Part shown: piece by piece, positions 45,102 through 53,850 of the stretch
How the letters are laid out: every line of letters starts with the position of its first letter
Position numbering within the stretch: position 1 is the stretch's first letter
Origin: Pseudomonas sp. AL03
Lineage (GTDB): Bacteria > Pseudomonadota > Gammaproteobacteria > Pseudomonadales > Pseudomonadaceae
Direction: 5' to 3'
Assembly: GCF_029960815.1 (NCBI RefSeq)
Contig: NZ_JASBRE010000016.1
Location: forward strand, 83,342 to 147,341
DNA length: 64,000 nt
Notes under the pieces: generated by a model
What the model was told of the DNA's origin: nothing
Databases searched by the model: none
The model's input: only the letters and a program-made list of their open reading frames with translations
Program-made: the position numbers and the translations under genes

Positions 45102-46593
45102 ATCCTGCGACCACCCGATTCCTGCCCGCTTCCTTGGCCTGATACAGCGCCTTGTCCGCTGCAAACAGCAGTTGTTCCAGACCGATCTCGGCGGATGTGG
45201 TCCAGGTACTGATACCAATACTGACAGTAATCCGCGACTCGGCACCTGCCACCAACGGCAATTGCTCCACGGTCGCTCGGATGTGTTCGGCAATCTGTTG
45301 CGCACCCTGGCTGTCGGTTTCCGCCAGGATCACCGAAAACTCCTCGCCGCCGTAGCGGGCGGCCAGATCCGCTGGGCGCCGCACATTGGCGGAGATGACC
45401 TTGGCCACCGAGCGCAAGGCATCATCGCCACTCTGATGCCCATGGCGATCGTTGAACGCCTTGAAGTGGTCGGCATCGATCATCAGCAGCGACAACGGCT
45501 GGCCGGAACGTTGAGCGCGAAACCACTCATGACGCAGGACCTGATCCAGCGTTCGGCGGTTGGCCAGGCCGGTCAAGGCATCGGTGGCCGCCAGTTGAGC
45601 CAGTTCCTGCTCGGCGTGATAGCGCAGGCGCAATTCCCGGCAGAGCAACCAGGTCAGCCAGAGCAGACTGACGCACAGCGCAATAGTCGCAACGCTGACC
45701 ACCACCGCCGTGCGCTTCCACGACGACAACACTTCATCACTGGACAACGCAACGATGACGATCAACGGCAAGTTGCCCACCTTGGAGAACGTGTACAGGC
45801 GTTTATCCTTGTGGCGGCTTGAAATACCGGTGAAGCTGCCGTTGCCTTCTTTGACAATGCGCTGGAAGTTGGGACGGTTGCTGAAGTCCTTGCCAATCAG
45901 CTCTTCGGCCAGACGGGGCTCCTGGGCCAGAAGAATACCGTCCGAGCTGATCAGGTTGACCGAGCTGTCACGACCGATGCTCAAACTGTTGAACAACTGA
46001 TCGAAATAACTCAAGCGCATGGCGGCTTCGGCTACGCCAAGAAATTCGCCTTGTGAGCCGCTGACCCGACGACTGAAGCTGATTCGCCATTCATGTTCAG
46101 CCTGTCTGGAACGGAAGGGACGGCTGATGTGCATGCTCGGGTCGCGATTGGTCATGTGCGACTGAAAGTATTCGCGGTCAGCAAAATTGCCCTTTCTGGG
46201 TTCTACCGAGGCCGAGTCGGCGATCACGTCGCCCTTGTTGTCCAGCAACAAAATGTCGCCCTTGTAGGGTGCCGCAGTGGCACGGTCAAACAAGGCCAGG
46301 TGTCGGATGGCAGGAGAAACGCTCTTGAGGTCTTCACGCTGCGAGGCAGCGATCAAACCGAGCAAGGACAGGTCATAGAGTTCGATATTGCGCAGCACGT
46401 CTGCGTCGATCAGTTGCACGATATTGGTTGCTGCGCGAGTGGCAGACTGTTCAGCATTGGCACGTTCGCGAATGAGCAGGAACGCCACGATGCTCAATAT
46501 CGCAATCACCAACAGCAAACTGCCGAGAACCAGAAGCCGCTCCGACCGCGTCGACAGGATCGGATGGTGAGATGTTGCACGGCTCACACTCAT
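45100..46593 (-). CDS. Membrane diguanylate cyclase with periplasmic dCACHE sensor
   Basis: 497 residues. Membrane helices at about 19-41 and 305-325 bracket a periplasmic sensor (dCACHE/PDC type; DREYFQSHMTNRDPS). The C-terminal GGDEF domain has the active site YGGEEF and an intact RPAD inhibitory site five residues upstream, so it should make cyclic di-GMP and be product-inhibited. Ligand unknown. Start ATG 46593 (MSVSRATSHH) chosen; the frame runs 93 bases further. Confidence 0.9.
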   Translation of the reverse strand: MSVSRATSHHPILSTRSERLLVLGSLLLVIAILSIVAFLLIRERANAEQSATRAATNIVQLIDADVLRNIELYDLSLLGLIAASQREDLKSVSPAIRHLALFDRATAAPYKGDILLLDNKGDVIADSASVEPRKGNFADREYFQSHMTNRDPSMHISRPFRSRQAEHEWRISFSRRVSGSQGEFLGVAEAAMRLSYFDQLFNSLSIGRDSSVNLISSDGILLAQEPRLAEELIGKDFSNRPNFQRIVKEGNGSFTGISSRHKDKRLYTFSKVGNLPLIVIVALSSDEVLSSWKRTAVVVSVATIALCVSLLWLTWLLCRELRLRYHAEQELAQLAATDALTGLANRRTLDQVLRHEWFRAQRSGQPLSLLMIDADHFKAFNDRHGHQSGDDALRSVAKVISANVRRPADLAARYGGEEFSVILAETDSQGAQQIAEHIRATVEQLPLVAGAESRITVSIGISTWTTSAEIGLEQLLFAADKALYQAKEAGRNRVVAG

Positions 46594-46694
46594 GGTTCTG
46601 ACTTCTGCTAATGAGGCGTTATGAAAGTTTTTTACAAGAATCGGGCAGAACCCCAGAAACCGTTTTCGTTCAGAGCGCCTGTACAAATCCCGGA

Positions 46695-46728
46695 TAAAAA
46701 AAAGCCAGCAAGACGTGCTGGCCTTTTA
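46695..46728. terminator. Terminator at the 3' end of the oprD-type gene
   Basis: AAGCCAGCA / TGCTGGCCTT with a 5-base loop and flanking A- and T-runs, just beyond the porin stop codon on its transcribed (minus) side. Confidence 0.85.
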
Positions 46729-46739
46729 CTTATTGAAGC

Positions 46740-48059
46740 TTAGAAGACATTGAGCGGGTAGTCGACGATCACCCGGTATTCATCGGTGTCCTGATCCAGC
46801 ACGCCGTAGCCGTTGCCTCCACGGTTGGATGCCCATTGCAGGCGCAGCGCCAGGTTTTTGGCCTTGCCGCCCTGAACCACATACTTGAGATCGATGTCGC
46901 GTTCCCAATGCTTGGCGTTTTTGCCGTCAGCGCTGTACCACGAGGCATAACCAGGGCTGTCCGGATCGACCTTGGTCAGGTCCAGTTCACCCTGGGAGTA
47001 AGAGACCGCTGAGGTCAGGCCGGGCAGGCCGAGCCCGACAAAGTCATAGGCGTACTTGAGTTTCCACGAGCGTTCATTGGGGCCGTTGAAGTCCGAATAC
47101 TGCTGGGAATTGTCGAGGAAGACGCTGTCGCCCTGGCTGATGTAGTCGAACGGCGTGTTGCCGTTGACCCGCTGATACGCGGCGGTGACGCTGTGATTGC
47201 CCACACCGACGGTGAAATGCAGGCTGTAGGTGTTGTTGTCGATGTTACCCAACAGCGCATCGCCAGTGTCTTGCGTGTGATAGAAGTGCAGGCCCGGGTT
47301 AAGGCTGACCAGGTCGTTCAGCGCGTAGGTGTAATCCAGGTCGTAGTAGTACTGGTTCCAGATGTCTTTGAGTTCGGAAGCATAGAGGCTGCTGGTCAGC
47401 CCCGGCAGACCGCTCCAGGCGACGCCGGCCCAGTTCAGGTGCCGGCTTTCGTCACCCTCGGACAGACTGCCATAGGACGTGCCTATTCGGGTGTGTCCGC
47501 TCTGGTTGTAAGGTTTGGTAAAACTCGCCTGGCCACCTTCAATCATCCAGCCGTCAAAACTGTGGTTGGTCAGGCTGACGCCGCGAAAGGTCTGGGGCAG
47601 CATGCGGGTTTCGCCGCCGGCGATCACCGGATTGGTGAGGAACAAGTCACCGGCCTTCAGTTCGGTATCGAGGGCACGCATTTTCAGCGTGCCGCCCGCC
47701 GTCGAGAACGAACCTGGCGCTTTGCCGTTGCCATCGCTGATCGGCAGGATACTCGACCCATCGGTACCGCCACCGCCGTCGAGCTTGAGCCCGAGCATGG
47801 CGTGGGCATCAACGCCGAAACCGACGGTGCCCTGGGTATAGCCTGATTCGAAAATGCCGAGGAAACCCTGGCCCCATTCAATGTTGTCGTCCGCCTGCTG
47901 CAGGCGATTGCGGTTCATGTAGTAGTGTCGGGCGTTGAGGTTGAGGCTTGAGCCTTCGACAAAACCTTCGGCGTTTGAGTCGTCTGCGGCGTGAGCAGCA
48001 GGAGTCACCGTCGCAGCGATTGCAATGAATAACGGGCTGAATCTAAGAGGGAAACGCAC
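46740..48059 (-). CDS. OprD-family outer-membrane porin
   Basis: 439 residues. A cleavable signal ending TPAAHA-A, then an 18-strand barrel protein of OprD type (GFVEGSSLNLNARHYYMNR, RGVSLTNHSFDG, WNQYYYDLDYTYAL) with a terminal Phe (YPLNVF). Members admit amino acids, peptides or aromatic acids; the substrate here is unknown. I prefer GTG 48059, which opens the signal peptide 11 bases after an AAGGAG; a TTG at 48083 is the alternative. Confidence 0.9.
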   Translation of the reverse strand: MRFPLRFSPLFIAIAATVTPAAHAADDSNAEGFVEGSSLNLNARHYYMNRNRLQQADDNIEWGQGFLGIFESGYTQGTVGFGVDAHAMLGLKLDGGGGTDGSSILPISDGNGKAPGSFSTAGGTLKMRALDTELKAGDLFLTNPVIAGGETRMLPQTFRGVSLTNHSFDGWMIEGGQASFTKPYNQSGHTRIGTSYGSLSEGDESRHLNWAGVAWSGLPGLTSSLYASELKDIWNQYYYDLDYTYALNDLVSLNPGLHFYHTQDTGDALLGNIDNNTYSLHFTVGVGNHSVTAAYQRVNGNTPFDYISQGDSVFLDNSQQYSDFNGPNERSWKLKYAYDFVGLGLPGLTSAVSYSQGELDLTKVDPDSPGYASWYSADGKNAKHWERDIDLKYVVQGGKAKNLALRLQWASNRGGNGYGVLDQDTDEYRVIVDYPLNVF

Positions 48060-48161
48060 TAGCGGTAAAGCTCCTTGGGTCAATTAAGAGCCTCATTGTT
48101 TTGAGACTCAGAATGTTTCTTGTTAAGGGAGACGAACTGAAGCTGTTCAAAACCACAACGA

Positions 48162-48187
48162 AAAAAAGCCGCTGAGAGCAGCGGCTT
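48162..48187 (-). terminator. Terminator for the small exported-protein gene
   Basis: AGCCGCT / AGCGGCT stem with a 6-base loop; read on the minus strand it ends in seven Ts, 66 bases past the small gene at 48254-48478. Confidence 0.85.
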
Positions 48188-48253
48188 GAAGACAACTTTT
48201 CAAAGGAAAGAGCCGATGAATAGTGTCGAGGGAAACAGATCGATACTTGATAA

Positions 48254-48478
48254 TCAGCTGTCTTTCTCAACCCGCGGCTGGGCTTGAGTAGTCGACGCTT
48301 GCGGGGTTTGCGCAGCTTCCTGAGCTTTGGCCGTCATTTCGCTCTGATACTGTTCGAACGCAGCAGCTCGTGCGGAATTTTGCACGACGAACGCCTGCGA
48401 CTCTTCAGCGATGGCGAACGGAGACAGAAACATAGAGGACATAACGAAAGCGCTGGCAATACCCATAGTGTTGGACAT
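48254..48478 (-). CDS. Small exported protein of unknown function
   Basis: 74 residues. Hydrophobic signal (MSNTMGIASAFVMSSMFLSP) with probable cleavage after AIA, then about 50 residues rich in Ala, Gln, Glu and Thr and without Cys (AAFEQYQSEMTAKAQEAAQT). A good AGAAGG ribosome site and its own terminator make it a real gene. I do not recognise the family. Confidence 0.7.
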   Translation of the reverse strand: MSNTMGIASAFVMSSMFLSPFAIAEESQAFVVQNSARAAAFEQYQSEMTAKAQEAAQTPQASTTQAQPRVEKDS

Positions 48479-48611
48479 CTTTTAAACCTTCTTGCTTGGC
48501 AAGTGCTGTTTGGTGCGGCAACGATAAGGGGGTTTGGAGAAGGGAAAAAGAGCGGGTTTATGAAAGGACTGTTGCGCTTAAGGCAACAGTAGGTAGGGCG
48601 ACGCAGTACAT

Positions 48612-48743
48612 GTAGTAGCTGGCGAAGCCTGCGTTCGGCTGCGAAGCAGTCGTAAATCCTGTACACGCGGTATACCTGACAGACCGCAGCGTCGGATCTC
48701 ACGACTGCTTCGCAGCCGGACGCAGGCTTCGCCAGCTGCTACA
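48612..48743. repeat. Long paired palindromic repeat (REPIN-like, GTAGCAGCTG type)
   Basis: Two arms of about 41 bases, near-perfect complements, separated by about 48 bases. Arm core GCTGGCGAAGCCTGCGT / GCTGCGAAGCAGTCGT. The same arm type occurs at 54891-55011. Confidence 0.88.
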
Positions 48744-48775
48744 AGGACCGGGTGCAGTCCAAATGCCGGTACGGG

Positions 48776-50149
48776 TCATACGGGCAAATGAATGCCGAAG
48801 GTATTCATGCCGTGGTCACAGCGCACAAACACATCCCCCCCATGCATCAACGCAATCGCCTTGACGATCGCCAGCCCCAGCCCATGGTTGTTCCCACTGT
48901 TGCTGCGCGATGCATCCACCCGATAAAAACGCTCAAACAACCGCGACAAATGCTCGCTGGCAATCGGCGAACCGGGGTTCGCGACACCGATACTGACCTG
49001 ATGCTCCTCGACTTCGATTCGCACCTGAATGACTTGCCCTGGCTCGGTGTGCTGCACCGCGTTACTCAGCAAGTTGATCAACGCCCGGCGCAAATGCGCG
49101 ACCTCGATCCGCAACTGGGCATCACCACTGACCTGCACCTGAACCTGCGCGTCTTCCAGAATGAAATCCAGATACTCCAGCGTCGTCGCCACTTCTTCGG
49201 CGAGTGAGGTGGACGTCAGTTTGGTGGCCTTGCTGCCCTGATCCGCGCTGGCAAGAAACAGCATGTCATTGATGATCGAACGCAGTCGCTCAAGCTCTTC
49301 AAGGTTCGATTGCAGCACTTCAAAATAGTGTTCGGCGGATCGCCCGCGAGTCAACGCCACCTGGGTCTGGCCGATCAGGTTGGTCAGCGGCGAGCGCAGT
49401 TCATGGGCCACATCGGCGTTGAACGACTCAAGGCGCGAGTAAGCCTGTTCGACCCGCTCCAGTGTCGAGTTGAACGAATTGACGAACTGATTCAGTTCCG
49501 GCGGCAGCGGTGACAATTGCAGCCGACCGGACAACAGCGGCGGGGCCAGCCGCTGAGCTTCCTGGGACAACTTGATCAGCGGCTTGAGGCCGATCCGCGC
49601 CACCCAGTAACCGAGGGCCGACGCCAGCAACACGCCGATGATCGCCAGGCTGATCAGGGCAGTCAGCAAATGGTGTTGAGTCTGCAAAAACGTCTCGGTG
49701 TCGATGCCGATCATGAAGCGCAGCGGTGGACGTTGATCCTTGGCCGGGAACTGACTGACCAGCACTTTGAGTGGATAAGGTTGATCCGGCAGCTGCAAGT
49801 CGCGCCTGCCCAGCGGCCCTTCGGCGAAGGTGCGGATCTGCGGCGTCAGGTTGCCGTATTCGTAGCGCGGATCCCCGCTGATGATCCAGAAGCTGATGCG
49901 TTTGTCTTCCTCACCGAGCAGCTTGAGCTTGTTATTGATCTTCACCCAATGCTCAGGCGTGCCGTAACGGCCGACCGTGGATTCGAGCACGCTGTAACGT
50001 GCGTCCAGTTCAGCCTCGGGCAGCAAACCCAGACCTTTATCGACCTGTTGATACAGCGCCCAACCAATCAACAGAAACACCAAAAGCGCCACCAGCGTAA
50101 ACATCCCGCTCAGGCGCAGCGCAATCGAGTTGCGAGGGTAGGTCATCAT
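48776..50149 (-). CDS. Heavy-metal-type sensor histidine kinase (CusS/CopS-like)
   Basis: 457 residues, apparently intact. Two membrane helices (about 15-33 and 162-183) enclose a periplasmic sensor; a HAMP follows, then H249 in FNADVAHELRSPLTN and ATPase boxes NLLSNAVQHT and NNHGLGLAIVKAIA. Should phosphorylate the response regulator encoded just upstream at 50402-51076, but that gene has a stop codon. The ATG pair at 50149/50146 lies inside the right-hand inverted repeat described at 50134-50403, so the element supplies the ribosome site (AGGA) and start. Confidence 0.9.
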   Translation of the reverse strand: MMTYPRNSIALRLSGMFTLVALLVFLLIGWALYQQVDKGLGLLPEAELDARYSVLESTVGRYGTPEHWVKINNKLKLLGEEDKRISFWIISGDPRYEYGNLTPQIRTFAEGPLGRRDLQLPDQPYPLKVLVSQFPAKDQRPPLRFMIGIDTETFLQTQHHLLTALISLAIIGVLLASALGYWVARIGLKPLIKLSQEAQRLAPPLLSGRLQLSPLPPELNQFVNSFNSTLERVEQAYSRLESFNADVAHELRSPLTNLIGQTQVALTRGRSAEHYFEVLQSNLEELERLRSIINDMLFLASADQGSKATKLTSTSLAEEVATTLEYLDFILEDAQVQVQVSGDAQLRIEVAHLRRALINLLSNAVQHTEPGQVIQVRIEVEEHQVSIGVANPGSPIASEHLSRLFERFYRVDASRSNSGNNHGLGLAIVKAIALMHGGDVFVRCDHGMNTFGIHLPV

Positions 50150-50403
50150 TCATTTCCTGCGCCGCGCCGAGTCTGCTGTTGCGCAGGGCAAGGCGCGAGG
50201 AGCGCGGTTTGGTTGTTCCAAATAAGCTCCGAGCAACGCAGCCCTGCGCAACAGCAGGCTCGGCCCTCCGGGTTGTCGTCTGAAAGCGGGCCATGCTGCG
50301 TTGCAGCCCTTGGCAAGGAAACAACCCTTACCTTCGGGCTGCGCCTTGCCTGGCCCGCTTTCAGACGGCAACGCGGCGCAGGAAATGAATGATGACCTAC
50401 CCT
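50134..50403. repeat. 270-bp palindromic element with 31-bp terminal inverted repeats
   Basis: Arms 50134-50164 and 50373-50403 are perfect 31-bp complements. Inside are two more hairpins: TCTGAAAGCGGGCCA / TGGCCCGCTTTCAGA, and CTGCTGTTGCGCAGGGC / GCCCTGCGCAACAGCAG. It fills the gap between response-regulator and kinase genes and touches both: one arm holds the kinase start codons, the other the regulator stop codon. It looks like a non-coding MITE-like element or an inverted duplication; no transposase is present. Confidence 0.85.
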
Positions 50404-51076
50404 AAACACCGCGGCTCTCCAGCACATAACCCATGCCACGAATTGTGTGCAGCAGTTTCTCGTCGAACGGCCCGTCGAGCTTGGCGCGCAAGCGTTTGAT
50501 CGCGACTTCGACGACGTTCGCGTCGCTGTCGAAATTGATGTCCCAGACCATTTCGGCGATGGCGGTTTTCGAAAGAATTTAACCCTGGCGGCGGGCCAGC
50601 ACGCTGAGCAAAGAGAACTCCTTGGCGGTCAGGTCCAGGCGGGTGCCGGCGCGGGTCGCTTTGCGGCTGATCAAATCTATCCACAGGTCGGCGATGCTCA
50701 CCTGCACCGGTTCGTGACCGCCGCTGCGGCGGGTCAGCGCTTGCAGGCGCGCTACCAGTTCGAGGAAGGAAAACGGTTTGCCGAGGTAGTCGTCGGCGCC
50801 GTCGCGCAGGCCTTTGATACGGTCTTCGACACGCTCGCGGGCGGTGAGCATGATCACCGGGGTTTGCTTGCGCGCACGCAAGGCGCGCAGTACGCCAAAG
50901 CCGTCGAGGCCCGGCAGCATGACGTCGAGGACGATCACCGCGTAGTCGCTTTCCAGCGCCAGGTGCAGGCCTTCGACGCCATCGTGCGCCAGGTCCACGG
51001 TGTAACCCTGTTCCGTCAGACCGCGGTGAAGATAATCCGCGGTTTTTTCCTCGTCTTCGATAATCAGAACGCGCAT
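50402..51076 (-). pseudogene. OmpR-family response regulator (CopR/IrlR-like) interrupted by in-frame TAA
   Basis: Receiver domain complete (MRVLIIEDEEKTADYL, phospho-Asp in VIVLDVMLPGLDG, Lys in GKPFSFLEL). Translation stops at codon 166 with TAA (50579-50581) after LARRQG. The same frame then continues ILSKTAIAEMVWD... IKRLRAKLDG... TIRGMGYVLESRGV to a natural TAG at 50402. One base change from GAA (Glu, usual in this family) to TAA explains it. The product would lack most of the winged helix. Total 224 codons, normal length. Starts 9 bases after the RND remnant, sharing its TGAGG ribosome site. Confidence 0.88.
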
Positions 51077-51085
51077 GACCCCGCC

Positions 51086-51613
51086 TCAGTCTGTGGTCGC
51101 CAGCGCCGGCATCGGTGCTGGGGCTGGTTTAGGCCGATGGAAAAGCCGCTCAAGCCACAAGTATATGACCGGAGTGGTAAACAGCGTCAGCGCCTGGCTC
51201 ACCAGCAAGCCGCCCACGACCGCGATCCCCAAGGGTTGGCGCAGTTCGGCGCCGGTGCCGTAGCCGAGCATCAATGGCAGCGCGCCGAGCAGGGCGGCGA
51301 GGGTGGTCATGATGATCGGCCGGAACCGCGTGATACAGGCCTGGTAGATCGCCTCTTCCGGTGGCAAGCCACCTTTGCGTTGGGCTTCGAGCGCGAAGTC
51401 GATCATCAGGATGCCGTTCTTCTTCACGATCCCGATCAGCAGCACCAGCCCGATCAACGCCATGATCGAGAAGTCCTGCCCGCAAATCCACAACATGATC
51501 ACCGCGCCGAGCCCGGCGGAGGGCAGCGTCGAGATGATGGTCAACGGATGGACGAAGCTCTCGTACAGAACGCCGAGAATGATGTACACCGCCACCAGCA
51601 CCGCCAGGATCCA
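51086..51613 (-). pseudogene. RND multidrug efflux pump (MdtC/MuxC-like), C-terminal remnant
   Basis: About 176 residues matching the last five membrane helices of an inner-membrane RND transporter: ILAVLVAVYIILGVLYESF, LLIGIVKKNGILMIDFALEAQR, ITRFRPIIMTTLAALLGALPL. Full members are about 1030 residues. Similarity stops at about 51613, where the sequence passes into a REP-like fragment (AGCGAGCTTGCTC) and unrelated DNA with no start or ribosome site. It is a deletion relic upstream of the broken response regulator. Confidence 0.85.
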
Positions 51614-51784
51614 TACAAGCGAGCTTGCTCCGGGCTGCGTTCCGACGATAGCGTCAGTTCCGTGAACACAAAACCCGACGGACTCGCCTGCAGCGTGAAG
51701 CTTGCAGCTCCCGACACAGGTATACTGCCGCCTTTCGCGGCTCGCTGACCGGGCCCGACTCTATGTGCATCACCCGGAGCTTTC

Positions 51785-52042
51785 ATGACTTCCCCGACAC
51801 AACCGCCGGTTGCCGACGCTTTGAGCGACGACCAGGCAGACCTGCCAGACAGCGTCGACTCCAGCGCAGACAGCGAAACCAAAGCCGAGATCCCAGCGTT
51901 CAAGTTCCCGTTCAAGCCGGGCGACCTGGCCGCAGCGAAGAACGCCAGCCAGCCCTGGTACAAGAATGGCGCCAAGAACGGCCATACCAAGACTCCGGGC
52001 GTAGCGCCACCCGGCACTCGCCGCTCGATGGGTAAACGCTGA
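51785..52042 (+). CDS. Small conserved-type hypothetical protein
   Basis: 85 residues. An acidic first half (DDQADLPDSVDSSADSE) and a basic second half (KNGAKNGHTKTPG...RRSMGKR), with no membrane segment, signal or Cys. CGGAGC lies 5 bases before the ATG. The composition suggests a disordered, perhaps nucleic-acid-binding protein; I do not know its function. Confidence 0.7.
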   Translation: MTSPTQPPVADALSDDQADLPDSVDSSADSETKAEIPAFKFPFKPGDLAAAKNASQPWYKNGAKNGHTKTPGVAPPGTRRSMGKR

Positions 52043-52057
52043 GTTTTAAACTCTGCG

Positions 52058-52129
52058 GCGAGCAAGCTCGGCTCCTACCGTTGATCTGTGTACGACGCAA
52101 ATCCACTGTAGGAGCTGAGCTTGCTCGCG
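52058..52129. repeat. REPIN-like palindromic repeat
   Basis: GCGAGCAAGCTCGGCTCCTAC (52058-52078) and its near-complement at 52108-52129, one internal mismatch, around a loop of about 29 bases. Confidence 0.85.
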
Positions 52130-52161
52130 AAGGGGCCATCAAAGGCAATACACGTTCTGGA

Positions 52162-52911
52162 TCAAGCCGCGCGCAACGAAATAAACGCATAGTTCACGGG
52201 TGTATCTGTCGCCACTTGCGCACCAGCCGCCTGCACGTGTCCGGCAATGTCCTCACCCGACACATGAAACAACCAATCAGCGTGTGATTCAGCCAGCGGC
52301 TGCGCCGCAACCTGATCGATGACCCTCGCAAACGCGGTCATGTCCGGCAGATAAGCGGTAAAGCCATCGCCCTTCAACGCTGTAGTCCGAATTCCTAGCA
52401 ACGCGCAAATCGCATCCTTGGTCCGAACGTCATCGCGATCAGCCTGACGAGAGTGCTGGATTAACCCGACCAGTTCCTGATCCGCCCATTCACCACCCAC
52501 AATTAAATCCGGTCCCTTTTCCCACGACTCGGGCGGACATTCCTTCGCCGCAATGTTCAGGGGAATGTGCGGATTGATTTCCATCGGGTAGATGCGGCAC
52601 ACCAGCGGCCGACGTTCGTAGATGCGGCAGAGGTTGTCTTCGTCAAGATTCCGGCAAGGACCGACGTTGTAGGCGGCAAAGGTGATGGCGATGTACGCCT
52701 CGGATGCGCCGCTTCGAACCCTCACCGAACGACGTTCGGCGTGCTCGCGTTGCGGCATGGGCAGGCCCAGGCCATTGCCCAGGAAACCTTCCACCAGCAC
52801 GATTACCTGACCGCCATCGGCCGCCCACATCCGGGCTTCGCTCAGGGTCAGGGGCACGTGGTGGTCGTTGCAGCATTTGCCACAACCAACGCAGGAAAAC
52901 GTCGTATTCAT
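52162..52911 (-). CDS. YkgJ-family cysteine cluster protein
   Basis: 249 residues. The N-terminal CVGCGKCCNDHHVPLT motif and downstream CRNLDEDNLCRIYERRPLVCRIYP contain the eight-Cys pattern of the YkgJ/CxxCxxCC family, thought to bind zinc or an iron-sulfur cluster. No enzymatic role is known. ATG 52911 chosen because the Cys motif starts at residue 7; the frame runs 60 bases further. Confidence 0.85.
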   Translation of the reverse strand: MNTTFSCVGCGKCCNDHHVPLTLSEARMWAADGGQVIVLVEGFLGNGLGLPMPQREHAERRSVRVRSGASEAYIAITFAAYNVGPCRNLDEDNLCRIYERRPLVCRIYPMEINPHIPLNIAAKECPPESWEKGPDLIVGGEWADQELVGLIQHSRQADRDDVRTKDAICALLGIRTTALKGDGFTAYLPDMTAFARVIDQVAAQPLAESHADWLFHVSGEDIAGHVQAAGAQVATDTPVNYAFISLRAA

Positions 52912-52994
52912 TGAGCGGCCAGTCGCCTGTGAGGGTATGAAGCGGCGACAGAATGCCGCCGCAAAGGCCACTGTCGAAGCAAGTTATGCGCCAG

Positions 52995-53321
52995 TCATTG
53001 CGCCTTGGCGGTCGGGCGGATGGAGTCCCATTCGGTGACATAAGCGGTTTTGCTTTTCTTGTTGTAAAGGCACAGTTCGGTGCCTTGCTGGCCTTTCATG
53101 TGTTTTTGCGGGTATTGGCCTTGCAACAGAAGTGCGGTGTAGCCAACCCGGTCGTCAAACTGTGCGGCGTTGCCAACAGGTTTGGCATTCTTCAGGCCGC
53201 TGGCCTTGGTGCAGCTGGCGAGCACGGCTTTGTCGTAGGCGGCCCAGGCGTCGGGGCTGGACGCGTAGGCCTGGGTGGTCAGGGCGCTGAGGCAGAGGAA
53301 GGTCAGGGTTGAGGCTTTCAT
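52995..53321 (-). CDS. Small exported hypothetical protein
   Basis: 108 residues with a signal peptide (MKASTLTFLCLSALTTQAYA-S). The mature part has two Cys (ASCTKASG and ELCLYNKK) that could form a disulfide. YTALLLQGQYP and MKGQQGTELCLYNKKSK look like a short beta-domain. Function unknown; own start with clear hydrophobic leader. Confidence 0.75.
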   Translation of the reverse strand: MKASTLTFLCLSALTTQAYASSPDAWAAYDKAVLASCTKASGLKNAKPVGNAAQFDDRVGYTALLLQGQYPQKHMKGQQGTELCLYNKKSKTAYVTEWDSIRPTAKAQ

Positions 53322-53349
53322 ATTCTGGCATCCGTGGGTGGGTATAGAC

Positions 53350-53823
53350 CTAGGTCTGAGTATGCCAGGCCGGAACCGGTTCCCGGCGGATCACACGCAT
53401 TCCGGCGTTTTCATACAAACGCTGCGCCCGAAGGTTGTCCTCAAGCACCTTCAAATCTACAAAACCTTCGCGACGTTCCTGAAACACCTTGAAAGCTTGT
53501 GCCAGCAATGCACGGCCTAGCCCGAGGCCCTGAGCTCGAGGATGCACCACCAGGTTCTTGATGTAGGCACTTGTCCAGCACTGGCAAACACCCACAATAC
53601 CTTCGGCATCCAGAGCGATGAAGCACAGGGTCGGGTCGTATTCCTGATCGGTTTCAAAACGCTGTTGCCAGACGTCCAGTGCCGGTACGCGACCGCCTCC
53701 TTCCTGATAGCCCAGTTCCATCAAACGATGAACGGCTTCTGCCAGATCGGGGCGGTATTCGCTGAGGACGATTCCCTGAGGCCAAACGATTGCAGGCATA
53801 CCTTCAGTGAGGTTGCGCCGCAT
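53350..53823 (-). CDS. GNAT-family N-acetyltransferase
   Basis: 157 residues. The acetyl-CoA loop is VVHPRAQGLGLGRALL, with the typical Asn-Leu-Arg-Ala-Gln-Arg-Leu-Tyr motif (DNLRAQRLYENAGM) near the end. Substrate unknown. It starts 27 bases after cheV on the same strand, so the two are probably cotranscribed. ATG 53823 has an AAGGA 13 bases upstream; TTG 53847 is an alternative. Confidence 0.85.
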   Translation of the reverse strand: MRRNLTEGMPAIVWPQGIVLSEYRPDLAEAVHRLMELGYQEGGGRVPALDVWQQRFETDQEYDPTLCFIALDAEGIVGVCQCWTSAYIKNLVVHPRAQGLGLGRALLAQAFKVFQERREGFVDLKVLEDNLRAQRLYENAGMRVIRREPVPAWHTQT

Positions 53824-53850
53824 CAGAAAGCAGAAGTCCTTGGACAAGAC

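Noticed and set aside
50579..50581. A frameshift as the cause of the regulator's early stop
   Set aside because: Reading on in the same frame restores the family sequence, so it is a substitution to TAA and not an insertion or deletion.
50037..50684. Several short open frames around the regulator-kinase gap
   Set aside because: They run through the palindromic element and through the C-terminal codons of the broken response regulator; none has a domain or start site.
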